From Candidatus Sulfurimonas ponti (GTDB lineage: Bacteria; Campylobacterota; Campylobacteria; Campylobacterales; Sulfurimonadaceae), in contig JACNLH010000079.1 in NCBI GenBank assembly GCA_014381585.1, positions 1 through 41,133 on the forward strand: 41,133 nucleotides of DNA, written 5' to 3'. This document shows, piece by piece, positions 6,803 through 14,713 of the stretch. Within the stretch, counting starts at the first letter, position 1. Every line of letters begins with the position of its first letter. A program made the translations under genes and the position numbers. The notes below the pieces were generated by a model, which was not told the origin of the DNA, did no database searches, and saw only the letters and a program-made list of their open reading frames with translations.

Positions 6803-7537
6803 TTACTGAAAATCAGTGAACATCTTTGGCTCTTTTGCTACAAACTCCATCCCTAAAAGTCTCACTTTCACAGCATGAAGCATAACACGTTTCGCACGTC
6901 TTCCGCCATACTGCTCATCTCCGACTATAGGATGATCTATATAACGTAAATGTGTACGGATCTGATGTGTGCGGCCATGGTGAATAATACACTTGATTTT
7001 TGTTTTATTTGCACTCACTATATCCGGGAAAAACTCTGTTCTTGCAGGCTTTCCTTTTGCTGATACATTAGAGTATGCTTTGTTGTTTTTCTTTTGCGTG
7101 AGAATAGGTTTATCCACTTCAACGGGTTCAGAGATAATCCCCTCCACCCATGCAACATACTCTTTATACACATTGTCTTTTTGAAATTCTTTAATAGCTT
7201 TCTCGCGAAACTCTTCATTTTTAACAAGCATCAAAACACCGCTTGTTTCACGGTCTAAACGGTGAAGTAACACAGCCGGCTTAAACTGTCTCTCAATCTC
7301 GTCTGAATTCACATAAGCAGGTTTATCCACCACTACAATATCATCATTTTCAAAGATTGGTTTTGCCGGTTCTATTTTTATTACACGGAAAATTGTTTTT
7401 GCATCTATTTCACCGCGTGCAATCATCACCTTTTTATTCCCAACATAGACTAAACCTCTATCTATCATTGATTTTGCTTGAGAGTTTGAAACTCCCGTTT
7501 GCATTGCTAATATTTTATACGCTTTTTCTGTAGCCAT
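6803..7537 (-). CDS. RluA-family RNA pseudouridine synthase
   Basis: The enzyme converts specific uridines of rRNA or tRNA to pseudouridine. The 244 residues comprise an N-terminal S4-like RNA-binding segment (about 10-50) and the catalytic domain with HRLDRETSG at 92-100, where D95 is the catalytic aspartate; HHGRTHQIRTHL follows near 190. Only four bases separate it from waaA, and the neighbouring order agrees with the Helicobacter locus I recall. Which uridine is modified cannot be read from sequence. Confidence 0.92.
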   Translation of the reverse strand: MATEKAYKILAMQTGVSNSQAKSMIDRGLVYVGNKKVMIARGEIDAKTIFRVIKIEPAKPIFENDDIVVVDKPAYVNSDEIERQFKPAVLLHRLDRETSGVLMLVKNEEFREKAIKEFQKDNVYKEYVAWVEGIISEPVEVDKPILTQKKNNKAYSNVSAKGKPARTEFFPDIVSANKTKIKCIIHHGRTHQIRTHLRYIDHPIVGDEQYGGRRAKRVMLHAVKVRLLGMEFVAKEPKMFTDFQ

Positions 7538-7541
7538 TATC

Positions 7542-8705
7542 TTATGACTCCTTAATTTTATTTATTACTGTTTCTAAATTTATTGTCTCTTCAACCATAG
7601 ACGGGGGTAAAACTTCACTTGCTAAAAGAGCTTTATGTATCTCGTCTCTTTCAACATACTGTACATGATGAACATATTTATACAACTCTCTTTGGTCATG
7701 AAAATGTTTTCCCGTAATTATCTTACAGCCAAAGTGTGCCGGTTCCAGCGGATTATGTCCGCCAACCTTCTCTTTAAATGCTCCGCCGACTATTGCAATA
7801 TCACTTATTGCGTAAATATTGTTTAGCTCACCCATTGCATCTATTAGAATCATATCTGCTTCAAAGTTTTCATTTTGCGAAAATCTTGATAATGACAACT
7901 TATGTATAGAAGCATATTGTTTCATAAGTTCATACACACTATTAAATCTCTCGGGATGCCTTGGAACAATAATAAGCTTTGCATCCACTTGTTTTCTGTA
8001 CTCTACAAAAGCTTTTAAAACTGATTCTTCTTCAGTATCATGTGTGCTTCCGGCTACAATCACTTCACACTCAGGCTTTGTATACTCTTTTGTTCTAATA
8101 ATTTCACCGGCGAGTTTAATGTTTCCCACCACTTCAATATTTTTCGCACCCAGAGCTAAAAACCTATTTTTATCTTCCTCACTTTGCGCATATATTATCT
8201 CAACGTGTTGCAACATCTTTTTATAAAACCATGCGAACTGAAGATACTTTTGAGCACTTTTTTCTGAGATACGGGCATTTAGCAGAATCACTCTCGCACC
8301 CTTTGCACGCATCACAGAAAAAAGCATATACCAAAACTCTGCTTCTAAAACCACAAGCACTCTTTGTTTTTTAACCCAAAAAGGGATAAACATCTCATAA
8401 GGCAGATATCTTACATCTGCATCATACTTTTTAGCCACAGCTTGACCTGTATGCGTCACTGTAGTTATTTTAATATCTTCACCCTCTAGTGCTTTTAAAA
8501 TCGGTTTTAATGCACCTGCTTCACCGAAGGAGCAGACATGAAACCATACACCATTGTCAGTCTTAAAACGTGGATTATTAAAAAGAAAAAAACGGGCAGG
8601 AATTGATTCTTTGTATTTTGGTTTGAATGATAAAAAAACCAAAAGCGGCAATGCTATAATATACAGCAAAACACTTATGGTGAAGTAGAAAATGCTAAAA
8701 GGCAT
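7542..8705 (-). CDS. waaA: 3-deoxy-D-manno-octulosonic acid (Kdo) transferase
   Basis: WaaA (KdtA) adds Kdo to the lipid A precursor at the inner membrane, starting the lipopolysaccharide core. The 387-residue protein begins with a membrane anchor (residues 1-28) and shows family signatures: VWFHVCSFGEAGALKP near 50, VLEAEFWYML near 118, IVAGSTHDTEEE near 216 and a late GGHNPLEPAHFG. Length is slightly below that of E. coli WaaA (425). It is six bases downstream of the FlgZ-like gene, in an order shared with Helicobacter. Confidence 0.95.
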   Translation of the reverse strand: MPFSIFYFTISVLLYIIALPLLVFLSFKPKYKESIPARFFLFNNPRFKTDNGVWFHVCSFGEAGALKPILKALEGEDIKITTVTHTGQAVAKKYDADVRYLPYEMFIPFWVKKQRVLVVLEAEFWYMLFSVMRAKGARVILLNARISEKSAQKYLQFAWFYKKMLQHVEIIYAQSEEDKNRFLALGAKNIEVVGNIKLAGEIIRTKEYTKPECEVIVAGSTHDTEEESVLKAFVEYRKQVDAKLIIVPRHPERFNSVYELMKQYASIHKLSLSRFSQNENFEADMILIDAMGELNNIYAISDIAIVGGAFKEKVGGHNPLEPAHFGCKIITGKHFHDQRELYKYVHHVQYVERDEIHKALLASEVLPPSMVEETINLETVINKIKES

Positions 8706-8711
8706 TTCTAG

Positions 8712-9425
8712 TTATTCTTGTGATGCTTCCACATGAAGGATACGACCACAGTGTGGACATGTTGTAATATCTTCTGCTTTAATCACATCTGCATAAATCT
8801 TGTCATTAATAATCATATGACAACCCATACAAGCCTGATCTTCAACTGGTACAACAGTTGTATTTTTAGCCCAACGACGGATTTTTTGATAAAATGCCAA
8901 ACCTTTTTGATTCACATTGCTTAAAAGCTTTTCTTTAGCAACAAACACTTCTTGTCTTTCTTTATTGATAACCGCAAGCTTCGCATCAACATCAGCTTTT
9001 ACGGATTCTAAATTCGACTGAAGTTCAGCTAAAGTCACTTTTGCAGCTTCAGTCTGTTCTTTTTTAGCTTCGATGATTTTATCTAATCTTTCAATCTCTT
9101 CGTTTGCAAAAGTCACTTGCTCTTTAGCAATCTCTTCTTCAAGCTGCAGTGATTTCATTTCACGTTCAGTTTTTATATCAGCACTTTTTTTAGAGTTTTC
9201 TTCAAGCTTCTTAGAAAGTTCTGCTAAGTGCAATTCATTTTTAGATCTTTTAAGCTCTTCTTCTTTAATCTCAGTTGTCAAATTTTCAATGTCTGATTCA
9301 ATACTTTTAGTTTTTGCTAAAGCTGCTTCATAATTATAATTTGCTTCTTCAATCTGAGGTTCAAACGCATCAATCTCTTTATCTACTTTAGAGAGGTCAA
9401 TTAACTGTTTAAGATGTTGGTTCAT
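8712..9425 (-). CDS. flgZ: Zinc-ribbon coiled-coil protein, FlgZ (HP0958)-like
   Basis: The 237-residue protein is a long charged coiled coil (about 5-175) followed by a C4 zinc ribbon with cysteines at 199, 202, 223 and 226 (CMGC and CPHC). This layout and the neighbours (NIF3-like upstream, waaA downstream) match H. pylori HP0958, reported to stabilise the flagellar sigma factor RpoN and to act on flaA mRNA. Function in this organism is inferred from that orthology. The ATG is 15 bases behind the NIF3-like gene. Confidence 0.85.
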   Translation of the reverse strand: MNQHLKQLIDLSKVDKEIDAFEPQIEEANYNYEAALAKTKSIESDIENLTTEIKEEELKRSKNELHLAELSKKLEENSKKSADIKTEREMKSLQLEEEIAKEQVTFANEEIERLDKIIEAKKEQTEAAKVTLAELQSNLESVKADVDAKLAVINKERQEVFVAKEKLLSNVNQKGLAFYQKIRRWAKNTTVVPVEDQACMGCHMIINDKIYADVIKAEDITTCPHCGRILHVEASQE

Positions 9426-9440
9426 TCGGTTCCTTTTGGA

Positions 9441-10163
9441 TTATATATATGTGAACGGATTCTTTGATGATGCAATTATAACTTCTAAACCTAAATTTTT
9501 CAAATGTTTTAACAAAATTTCAGCAAAAAAGTGCTCACTCTCATAATGACCTATATCAATTAGAGATAAATTTATACTTTTTGCCTCCATCGCATCATGG
9601 TATTTCACATCTCCGGTCAAGAAACAATCTGCATCGATTGACTTCATAAGAGAACAGCCTGAACCTGTCGTGAGTGCGGCTATCTTCACCATATCATGAC
9701 ACTTCACACATCTAACATGCGGCAAGTCAAAAGCCTTAGAAATCTTCTTGGAGAATGTCAGAAAATCTTCATTTATTTCCAGGTATGCGACAAAGCCCTC
9801 TTTTTTTATAACTTTATAGCCTAAAACATCTTCTGCTACAAAATTATTGAGGTGGGTTTGATCAAAATTTGTGTGCATTGCAATATTTGAAATATTTTTT
9901 CGTATCATTTTTTGGATTAAATTAGCAGGATATTTGCTAAATTCCAACTGCTTTAATCCACCGAATATTATAGGATGATGCGTGATTAAAAGTGTGTCAT
10001 TTTCGAGTGAATCTATCAAAGCTTCATCCACATCAATACTCAGAGCAATCGTTTTAATATCTTGAGAAAATTCACCAACCAAAAGACCCGAGTTGTCCCA
10101 AGATTCTTGTAAATCAAATGGTGAAAGATTGTCCAGAAACTGATATATCTCTAAAATTTTCAT
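9441..10163 (-). CDS. NIF3-like dinuclear metal-centre protein
   Basis: A 240-residue member of the NIF3/YbgI (DUF34) family, which forms hexameric rings with a two-metal site. Metal-binding motifs are visible: THHPIIFG with H62 and H63, HTNFDQ with H97 and D101, and DIGHYESEHF near the C-terminus. The biochemical function of the family remains debated (a GTP cyclohydrolase-like or metal-insertion role has been proposed). It overlaps nothing and lies two bases after the TPR gene, directly before the FlgZ-like gene. Confidence 0.92.
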   Translation of the reverse strand: MKILEIYQFLDNLSPFDLQESWDNSGLLVGEFSQDIKTIALSIDVDEALIDSLENDTLLITHHPIIFGGLKQLEFSKYPANLIQKMIRKNISNIAMHTNFDQTHLNNFVAEDVLGYKVIKKEGFVAYLEINEDFLTFSKKISKAFDLPHVRCVKCHDMVKIAALTTGSGCSLMKSIDADCFLTGDVKYHDAMEAKSINLSLIDIGHYESEHFFAEILLKHLKNLGLEVIIASSKNPFTYI

Positions 10164-10165
10164 TT

Positions 10166-10783
10166 TTAAGACTCTTGCAACTTATCTAGTTCTTTTTGAG
10201 CTTCACTAAACTCAGGATTTAGCTCAAGTGCTTTTTCATACATCTGCATCGCCTCTTCTTTAGATTCCATATCCACTAAAAGATTTCCATAATTATAGTA
10301 TGTTATAGGATTATCAGGATCAATATCCAAAGAAGCTTTGAGGTGAATCTTTGCAGATGTATATTCAGCGTTTGCACGGTAAAGCGATGCCATTGCATTG
10401 TGCACAACTTCATTCTTTTTATCAAGCGAAAGCGCATCTTTATAGTACTTTAATGCTTCATTGTTATCTCCGCTTTGCTGTAAGATATATGCGATTTTAA
10501 AAAGAATCTCTTCATTGTTTTCATCTTTTGCATTCGCTTCATTTAACAAAGCTAAAGCTTTTTGATTATCACCCTCTTCAAAGGCCATATCTGCTTTTTC
10601 AACTAAATCATCCGCAGAAAACGGTGAAAAAGTGTCTGCTGTTTTTTCTTCTTCATCCAAATCATAATTGTTATCGCTATTATAATTGGGTTCTTCCGGG
10701 TCTTGCAGTGTTTGTATATGTTCGTAAATTTTAAATGCGAAAAAAGCCGAAGCCCCAAGCATTAGTATTTGAAATAAACTCAT
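10166..10783 (-). CDS. Membrane-anchored TPR protein
   Basis: The 205-residue protein has one N-terminal membrane helix (about 3-20), an acidic linker (about 30-55) and then about four tetratricopeptide repeats, recognisable by segments such as EILFKIAYILQQSGDNNEAL and PITYYNYGNLLVDMESKEEA. Such repeats act as protein-binding scaffolds, most likely on one face of the inner membrane. The partner is unknown. It lies two bases after the M23 peptidase gene, with which it may be co-expressed. Confidence 0.85.
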   Translation of the reverse strand: MSLFQILMLGASAFFAFKIYEHIQTLQDPEEPNYNSDNNYDLDEEEKTADTFSPFSADDLVEKADMAFEEGDNQKALALLNEANAKDENNEEILFKIAYILQQSGDNNEALKYYKDALSLDKKNEVVHNAMASLYRANAEYTSAKIHLKASLDIDPDNPITYYNYGNLLVDMESKEEAMQMYEKALELNPEFSEAQKELDKLQES

Positions 10784-10785
10784 GT

Positions 10786-11655
10786 TTAAATCTCCTTTGT
10801 CAAAATATTTTTGTTCATTAGTTTCACAAACTGAAGAGGATCAACTTGCACACCGCCAACTCTTACTGAAAAATGTAAATGGGGGCCAGTCACACGTCCG
10901 CTTGCACCTGATAGTCCAAGTTCTTCACCCTTATAAATTTTCTGTCCCAGTGTAACCGAAAATGCACTCATATGATAATAACAGGTATAAATTCCCTGCC
11001 CATGATCGACAATAACAGTACCACCCGAATAAAATCTGTCTTTTGCTAAAACTACAACGCCATCATTACTTGAAATAATCGGAGTGCCCACTTTAGCTCG
11101 AAAGTCTGTCCCGCTATGATACCCTTTTAGTGTATCATTATACACTCTTGCTTTTCCAAAATCACTTGTTATAAAACTATCCATTGGCAATATAAACTCT
11201 GAAGAAAGATAGTTTTTCTTTGTAGATGTGGCATAAATGTTCATCGCTTCATGGTACTCTTTGTTAATTCTTTCATTAACCTCTTCACCTTTGGGATTCA
11301 CCTTTGACTTTGTCACCTGAATACTCTCTTTTTTATAGTTCCCATCTTTAATCTCAATAACAATATTTTTAGTTTTCGTTTTAGAGTTTTGCACATAGAT
11401 GATTTTTAAAGTTTCATTTTTAGGCTTTTCATAATAACTAACAGGTAAAAGCGCATACATCTTTGAATTATCTAATGGATTATCATATACATTAAAACTT
11501 TTTTTTCCAAGTTTTAGTTTTTTATACTCTAAACCCTTTTCTTTTTTAAATTCAAATAATGAAGTTCTTCCATTTTCAATGCTCGTATCTGAGACTTCAA
11601 AGTTTAAAGAAAAAAGTAAAGAGCTGAGTAAAATTAAAAAAGCTAAGAATCTCAT
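10786..11655 (-). CDS. M23-family murein metallopeptidase, exported
   Basis: From the ATG at 11655 the protein has 289 residues, with a signal peptide (about 1-17, hydrophobic, then LNFEVSD), a beta-rich N-terminal region, and a LytM-type catalytic domain from about 155. Zinc ligands and catalytic residues are present: YHSGTD (H180, D184), the H of YYHMS (about 228) and GPHLHFS (H259, H261). All are intact, so it should be an active peptidoglycan endopeptidase, a family linked in Campylobacterota to cell curvature. A TTG one codon earlier is possible, but the ATG overlaps the smpB stop as TGATG and is preferred. Confidence 0.92.
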   Translation of the reverse strand: MRFLAFLILLSSLLFSLNFEVSDTSIENGRTSLFEFKKEKGLEYKKLKLGKKSFNVYDNPLDNSKMYALLPVSYYEKPKNETLKIIYVQNSKTKTKNIVIEIKDGNYKKESIQVTKSKVNPKGEEVNERINKEYHEAMNIYATSTKKNYLSSEFILPMDSFITSDFGKARVYNDTLKGYHSGTDFRAKVGTPIISSNDGVVVLAKDRFYSGGTVIVDHGQGIYTCYYHMSAFSVTLGQKIYKGEELGLSGASGRVTGPHLHFSVRVGGVQVDPLQFVKLMNKNILTKEI

Positions 11656-12107
11656 CAATAATCCTTCATAGAGCGTTCAACATCACGCTTTTGGTCTTTT
11701 TCTTTTAAATCATTTCGTTTATCGTGCAATTGTTTCCCTTTTGCGATGGCAATCTGCAATTTCACCAGATTTCTATCGTTGAAGTAGAGTTGTAAGGCCA
11801 CTATTGTATACCCGTCACGCGTGACGGCTTTGAGCATCTTCTCCAACTGTTTCTTATGTAAAAGAAGTTTTCTGCTTCCTCTTTCTTCATGTCCGTAAAA
11901 TCGATGTGTCGTCTCCAGTCTTCCGATATGAGCATTAAAAAGATATGCTTCACCCTTTACAAAACGGATAAAACTGTCTTTGAGATTAACCCGGTGCGCA
12001 CGAATCCCCTTAACCTCACTCCCAGTCAAAACCATCCCGGCTTCAAACTTCTCTTCTATAAAATAATCATGATAGGCTTTTTTATTTTTAGCTACTGTTT
12101 CACCCAT
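11655..12107 (-). CDS. smpB: SsrA (tmRNA)-binding protein SmpB
   Basis: SmpB carries tmRNA to stalled ribosomes for trans-translation. The 150-residue protein shows the oligonucleotide-binding core ([31 protein letters not shown]) and the basic C-terminal tail ([19 protein letters not shown]) that enters the mRNA channel. Length is normal. The ATG is 11 bases behind the RelE-like toxin gene, so transcription from the toxin-antitoxin promoter should read into it. The tmRNA gene itself is not in the window. Confidence 0.97.
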   Translation of the reverse strand: MGETVAKNKKAYHDYFIEEKFEAGMVLTGSEVKGIRAHRVNLKDSFIRFVKGEAYLFNAHIGRLETTHRFYGHEERGSRKLLLHKKQLEKMLKAVTRDGYTIVALQLYFNDRNLVKLQIAIAKGKQLHDKRNDLKEKDQKRDVERSMKDY

Positions 12108-12118
12108 TGTTTTCCAAC

Positions 12119-12388
12119 TTAATATATATTTTTTCTTGAGCCAACTCTTAAAATAAGTAGTATAATCTCATCTTCTTCTATTCTAAAGAGTACTCGTATT
12201 TTCTTCGCTACAACAAACCTATACACAGAGTCAAATTCACTTCCCTTTAACTCAGTTACTTTTTTGCTACTTTGAAGTAATTCAAAATTTTCTGCTAGAT
12301 AATGAATCTTTTTTACAATCAAGATTCTATCTGGATGCGAAAAAGATTTTAAATCCTTAACAGATTTATCTGAATACTTTATATTCAA
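12119..12388 (-). CDS. RelE/ParE-superfamily toxin
   Basis: The 89-residue protein has the small RelE/ParE fold pattern: [15 protein letters not shown] at the start, a central helical hairpin, then [15 protein letters not shown] and the ending RVGSRKNIY. The paired basic residues, two arginines and the terminal tyrosine match catalytic positions of mRNA-cleaving RelE rather than the gyrase-inhibiting ParE branch, but this is judged by eye. The ATG overlaps the antitoxin stop codon (ATGA), the usual coupling in such pairs. It lies 11 bases upstream of smpB. RelE-type enzymes cut mRNA in the ribosomal A site. Confidence 0.88.
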   Translation of the reverse strand: MNIKYSDKSVKDLKSFSHPDRILIVKKIHYLAENFELLQSSKKVTELKGSEFDSVYRFVVAKKIRVLFRIEEDEIILLILRVGSRKNIY

Positions 12389-12618
12389 ATCTCTATGCCC
12401 AACTCTGCATAGACATTCTCACTAGAGTAAACTTCCATGCTACCATTTTTTATCTCTTTAATTACGCTATCCGCTACAACACTATCCGTATAGTCAAAAT
12501 AAAAATCTAAGGCAGTTTCAACAACCTCTTTTTGACTTTTATGCAAAGCCAAAGAAACAGTCTCTAACTCTTTTGCAATCGATTCGTCTAATGATAATAA
12601 TTTTTTTACTGTTGCCAT
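12385..12618 (-). CDS. Ribbon-helix-helix-like antitoxin
   Basis: I place the start at the ATG at 12618 (MATVKKLLSLDES), which has AAAAGG nine bases upstream; a TTG three codons earlier is less likely. This gives 77 residues. The N-terminal half (LLSLDESIAKELETVSLALHK then a helix to about 46) fits a ribbon-helix-helix DNA-binding domain, and the C-terminal acidic part would wrap the toxin. Antitoxins of this kind repress their own promoter; matching half-sites are seen just upstream (12639-12670). Confidence 0.85.
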   Translation of the reverse strand: MATVKKLLSLDESIAKELETVSLALHKSQKEVVETALDFYFDYTDSVVADSVIKEIKNGSMEVYSSENVYAELGIEI

Positions 12619-12638
12619 ACTAAACAACCTTTTAATTT

Positions 12639-12670
12639 AGATATACAATTATATATCTTTATAGATATAT
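12639..12670. promoter_or_regulatory. Operator of three alternating half-sites at the toxin-antitoxin promoter
   Basis: Three copies of the half-site AGATATA or its complement occur in a row: AGATATA (12639-12645), TATATCT (12652-12658) and AGATATA (12663-12669). They form two overlapping palindromes, with 6-base and 4-base centres, that cover the -10 box and the spacer. This is the kind of array that a ribbon-helix-helix antitoxin dimer would occupy cooperatively. Confidence 0.65.
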
Positions 12671-12676
12671 TGTCAA
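12648..12676 (-). promoter_or_regulatory. Consensus sigma-70 promoter of the toxin-antitoxin-smpB transcript
   Basis: On the minus strand TTGACA (12671-12676) and TATAAT (12648-12653) are both perfect consensus boxes with an ideal 17-base spacer. It is the best promoter match in the window. The -35 box starts at the base next to the stop codon of the methylase remnant. Confidence 0.85.
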
Positions 12677-12817
12677 TCATTTTTTTCCTAAATACTCCTC
12701 ATACAACTCAAACAAAAATTCTATGCGTTCTTTGTCGTTTTTGAAGTTTTTGTTTGTGTAGCATTTATCTACTGCCTTGTCTAAGTCTTGGTGGGCTTTT
12801 CTTAAGCGTGGCGGCAT
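12677..12817 (-). pseudogene. C-terminal remnant of an MmeI-type DNA methyltransferase/restriction enzyme
   Basis: An open stretch of 46 codons (ATG at 12817, TGA at 12677-12679) encodes MPPRLRKAHQDLDKAVDKCY, then a variable part, then KERIEFLFELYEEYLG. I recognise this as the conserved extreme C-terminus of MmeI-like type IIL/IIG methylase-endonucleases (usual pattern: PPxLRKAHQxLDxAVDxxY ... ERVxxLFxLYxxY). The rest of the enzyme, normally about 900 residues, is absent and a stop codon sits directly upstream. It is therefore a decayed or deleted gene end stranded between ispE and the toxin-antitoxin promoter. Confidence 0.75.
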
Positions 12818-12860
12818 TTATTTTAAATCATTCGGTAATAAGTTCTCTAGCTACGTGCCA

Positions 12861-13649
12861 TTAGCTTTCTATCACCCTAAAAAAGCTACTCCCGCTTCCG
12901 CTGAAGTGCCAGCCTTGTTTGTAATAATTTTTCAACTCTTTATATTCTTGCAACGCAGGAGCGAACAAGTCATTTGCTTCTTTAACATCCATAGTTTCTA
13001 AAATCTTTTTAGAACTTGTCTGCTTGAGTCTTTCTCTCTCAAATCCGTCTATAGGTGCATAAAAATCTTCTCTGTATGTCTGATAGACTTTGGGTGTGCT
13101 GATCTTGACATCGGGAGTGAACACTTCTATATCAAGTGTCTCTTCTTTAAATTCTTCCACCACTTCACCGATACCGCTTACATTTGCACTTGCGTATCCA
13201 TAGATGAAAAATGGCACATCTGCTCCGACCTGCAAACCTACAAGTGCCAATTCATTTGTGCTAAGCCCAAGGTGAAGCACTTCATTACACATTTTTAAAT
13301 AGGTTGCCGCGTCACTGCTGCCACCGCCTAAACCTGCAAAGGCAGGGATGGATTTTTTCACTGAAACACCATATGTGTGCATGAGTTGCTCTAAGGCTTC
13401 AGACTGTGTGGCCTTTTTGAGGGCGAAATACGCTTTATAAATTGTATTTTGTTCCACTTCACAAGTAAAGTCTCCATTTATACAAAAATTTTGAGACTTA
13501 CCGCCAAGTTCATCTTTAGGAATAAAAGAGAGTTCATCATACAAAGAATCAACTCTCATAAATCTGCTTATAATTTCATGATAATTATCTCGAAGTCCCG
13601 TGATTTTTAAAAAAATATTCACCTTTGCGTATGCTTTATAAACTTTCAT
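12861..13649 (-). CDS. ispE: 4-diphosphocytidyl-2-C-methyl-D-erythritol kinase
   Basis: IspE phosphorylates CDP-methylerythritol in the non-mevalonate isoprenoid pathway. The 262-residue protein of the GHMP kinase family shows AYAKVN with catalytic K9, the ATP-binding loop GLGGGSSDAA at 106-115, catalytic D144 within VGADVPFF, and SGSGSSFFR near the end. It follows csrA by four bases. Campylobacterota usually have smpB right behind ispE; here about 750 bases of insertion separate them. Confidence 0.96.
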   Translation of the reverse strand: MKVYKAYAKVNIFLKITGLRDNYHEIISRFMRVDSLYDELSFIPKDELGGKSQNFCINGDFTCEVEQNTIYKAYFALKKATQSEALEQLMHTYGVSVKKSIPAFAGLGGGSSDAATYLKMCNEVLHLGLSTNELALVGLQVGADVPFFIYGYASANVSGIGEVVEEFKEETLDIEVFTPDVKISTPKVYQTYREDFYAPIDGFERERLKQTSSKKILETMDVKEANDLFAPALQEYKELKNYYKQGWHFSGSGSSFFRVIES

Positions 13650-13653
13650 ATTA

Positions 13654-13884
13654 TCACTTTGCGATAAGTTTACTTAAGATGTTAAGCGTATCTGCATCCA
13701 CCTCTTTTGAGGCTGCGATATTAGACTCTTTCACATCTTCAAGGAGTTCACTCCGCACAATCGAGATAGACCTCGGAGCATCGATTCCAAACTTCACCAC
13801 ACCCTTGTCGATAGATATGACTTTGATAACAATATCATCGCCGATCACAATAGATTCGTCTTCTTTTCTAGCTAATACTAACAT
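13654..13884 (-). CDS. csrA: Carbon storage regulator CsrA
   Basis: CsrA is a dimeric RNA-binding protein that represses translation at GGA-containing hairpins; in Campylobacterota it controls flagellin and is held by FliW. The 76 residues show the standard start ([17 protein letters not shown]), VKFGIDAP and the RSELLED segment. The ATG overlaps the end of truB. The chain is a little longer than E. coli CsrA (61), typical for this phylum. Confidence 0.97.
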   Translation of the reverse strand: MLVLARKEDESIVIGDDIVIKVISIDKGVVKFGIDAPRSISIVRSELLEDVKESNIAASKEVDADTLNILSKLIAK

Positions 13885-14702
13885 GTGTATATCCTGCCAA
13901 GTTCATATTTTACAGTTTCATTTTCTACAGTTACAATAGAGATACTATCTCCGTTATCGAACCAGTATGTCCCCGTTTCTTGTATCTCTAAATCTTCAAT
14001 AGCAAGAACTCTTCCATATTTGAGATTTTCCTTATCGCCTATATATATATTTTTTGGGATATTCAAACATTTTTTAATATCAAGGGCTTTTTCATTTTCA
14101 TAGGTGAAAGAACCTTCATTTAATCTTTCCAAAGCACTTAAACTTCCATGATCTTCACCTAATCTTTGTGCAATGATTCTCCCAAGAGAACGAATATATG
14201 TGCCCTCTGAAACTGTCGCTTCAAATGTTACAAATGGATGTCTGTAATGAATCAATTTTGATTCATAAATAGTTGAATTAATTTTGTTGAGAACAACTTC
14301 CTTACCTGCACGCGCCAAATCATAAGCACGCACTCCACCTATCTTTTTAGCTGAAAAAATTGGAGGATCGTATGTGAGAGCACCTTCTAAAGACTTCACC
14401 GTTTCTTCCACTTTTACATAAGCGTGTTCTTCGAGAGTGTCCACTTGAGTTATGAGTTCTGTATCCAAACTCTCAGAGTGTGCCCCCAACCAAAGTGTGG
14501 CTCTGTATGTTTTAGGTGTTTTATCTAAAAAACGGAATAATTTTGTATGCGAACCCATACCGATAATTAGGACACCTTTTGCAAAAGGGTCAAGTGTGCC
14601 TGTGAAACCGGCTTTTTTTTCACCATACTTTCTTTTTAATTTAGACAAAAATAAATTTGATCCGATTCCCGATGGTTTATAGGCGACAAAAAGTCTGTTC
14701 AT
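13878..14702 (-). CDS. truB: tRNA pseudouridine-55 synthase
   Basis: TruB makes pseudouridine 55 in the T loop of tRNAs. The 274-residue protein has the motif [14 protein letters not shown] with catalytic D38, the [10 protein letters not shown] strand and the TYIRSLGR motif. Length is normal for this phylum. It overlaps csrA by seven bases and follows the helicase gene by 11 bases. Confidence 0.96.
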   Translation of the reverse strand: MNRLFVAYKPSGIGSNLFLSKLKRKYGEKKAGFTGTLDPFAKGVLIIGMGSHTKLFRFLDKTPKTYRATLWLGAHSESLDTELITQVDTLEEHAYVKVEETVKSLEGALTYDPPIFSAKKIGGVRAYDLARAGKEVVLNKINSTIYESKLIHYRHPFVTFEATVSEGTYIRSLGRIIAQRLGEDHGSLSALERLNEGSFTYENEKALDIKKCLNIPKNIYIGDKENLKYGRVLAIEDLEIQETGTYWFDNGDSISIVTVENETVKYELGRIYTC

Positions 14703-14713
14703 TATAAAAAAAC

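Noticed and set aside
12818-12860. Extension of ispE past its stop codon (WHVARELITE)
   Set aside because: The main frame already ends at the normal IspE C-terminus (SGSGSSFFR then a few residues); the ten extra codons look like chance sequence.
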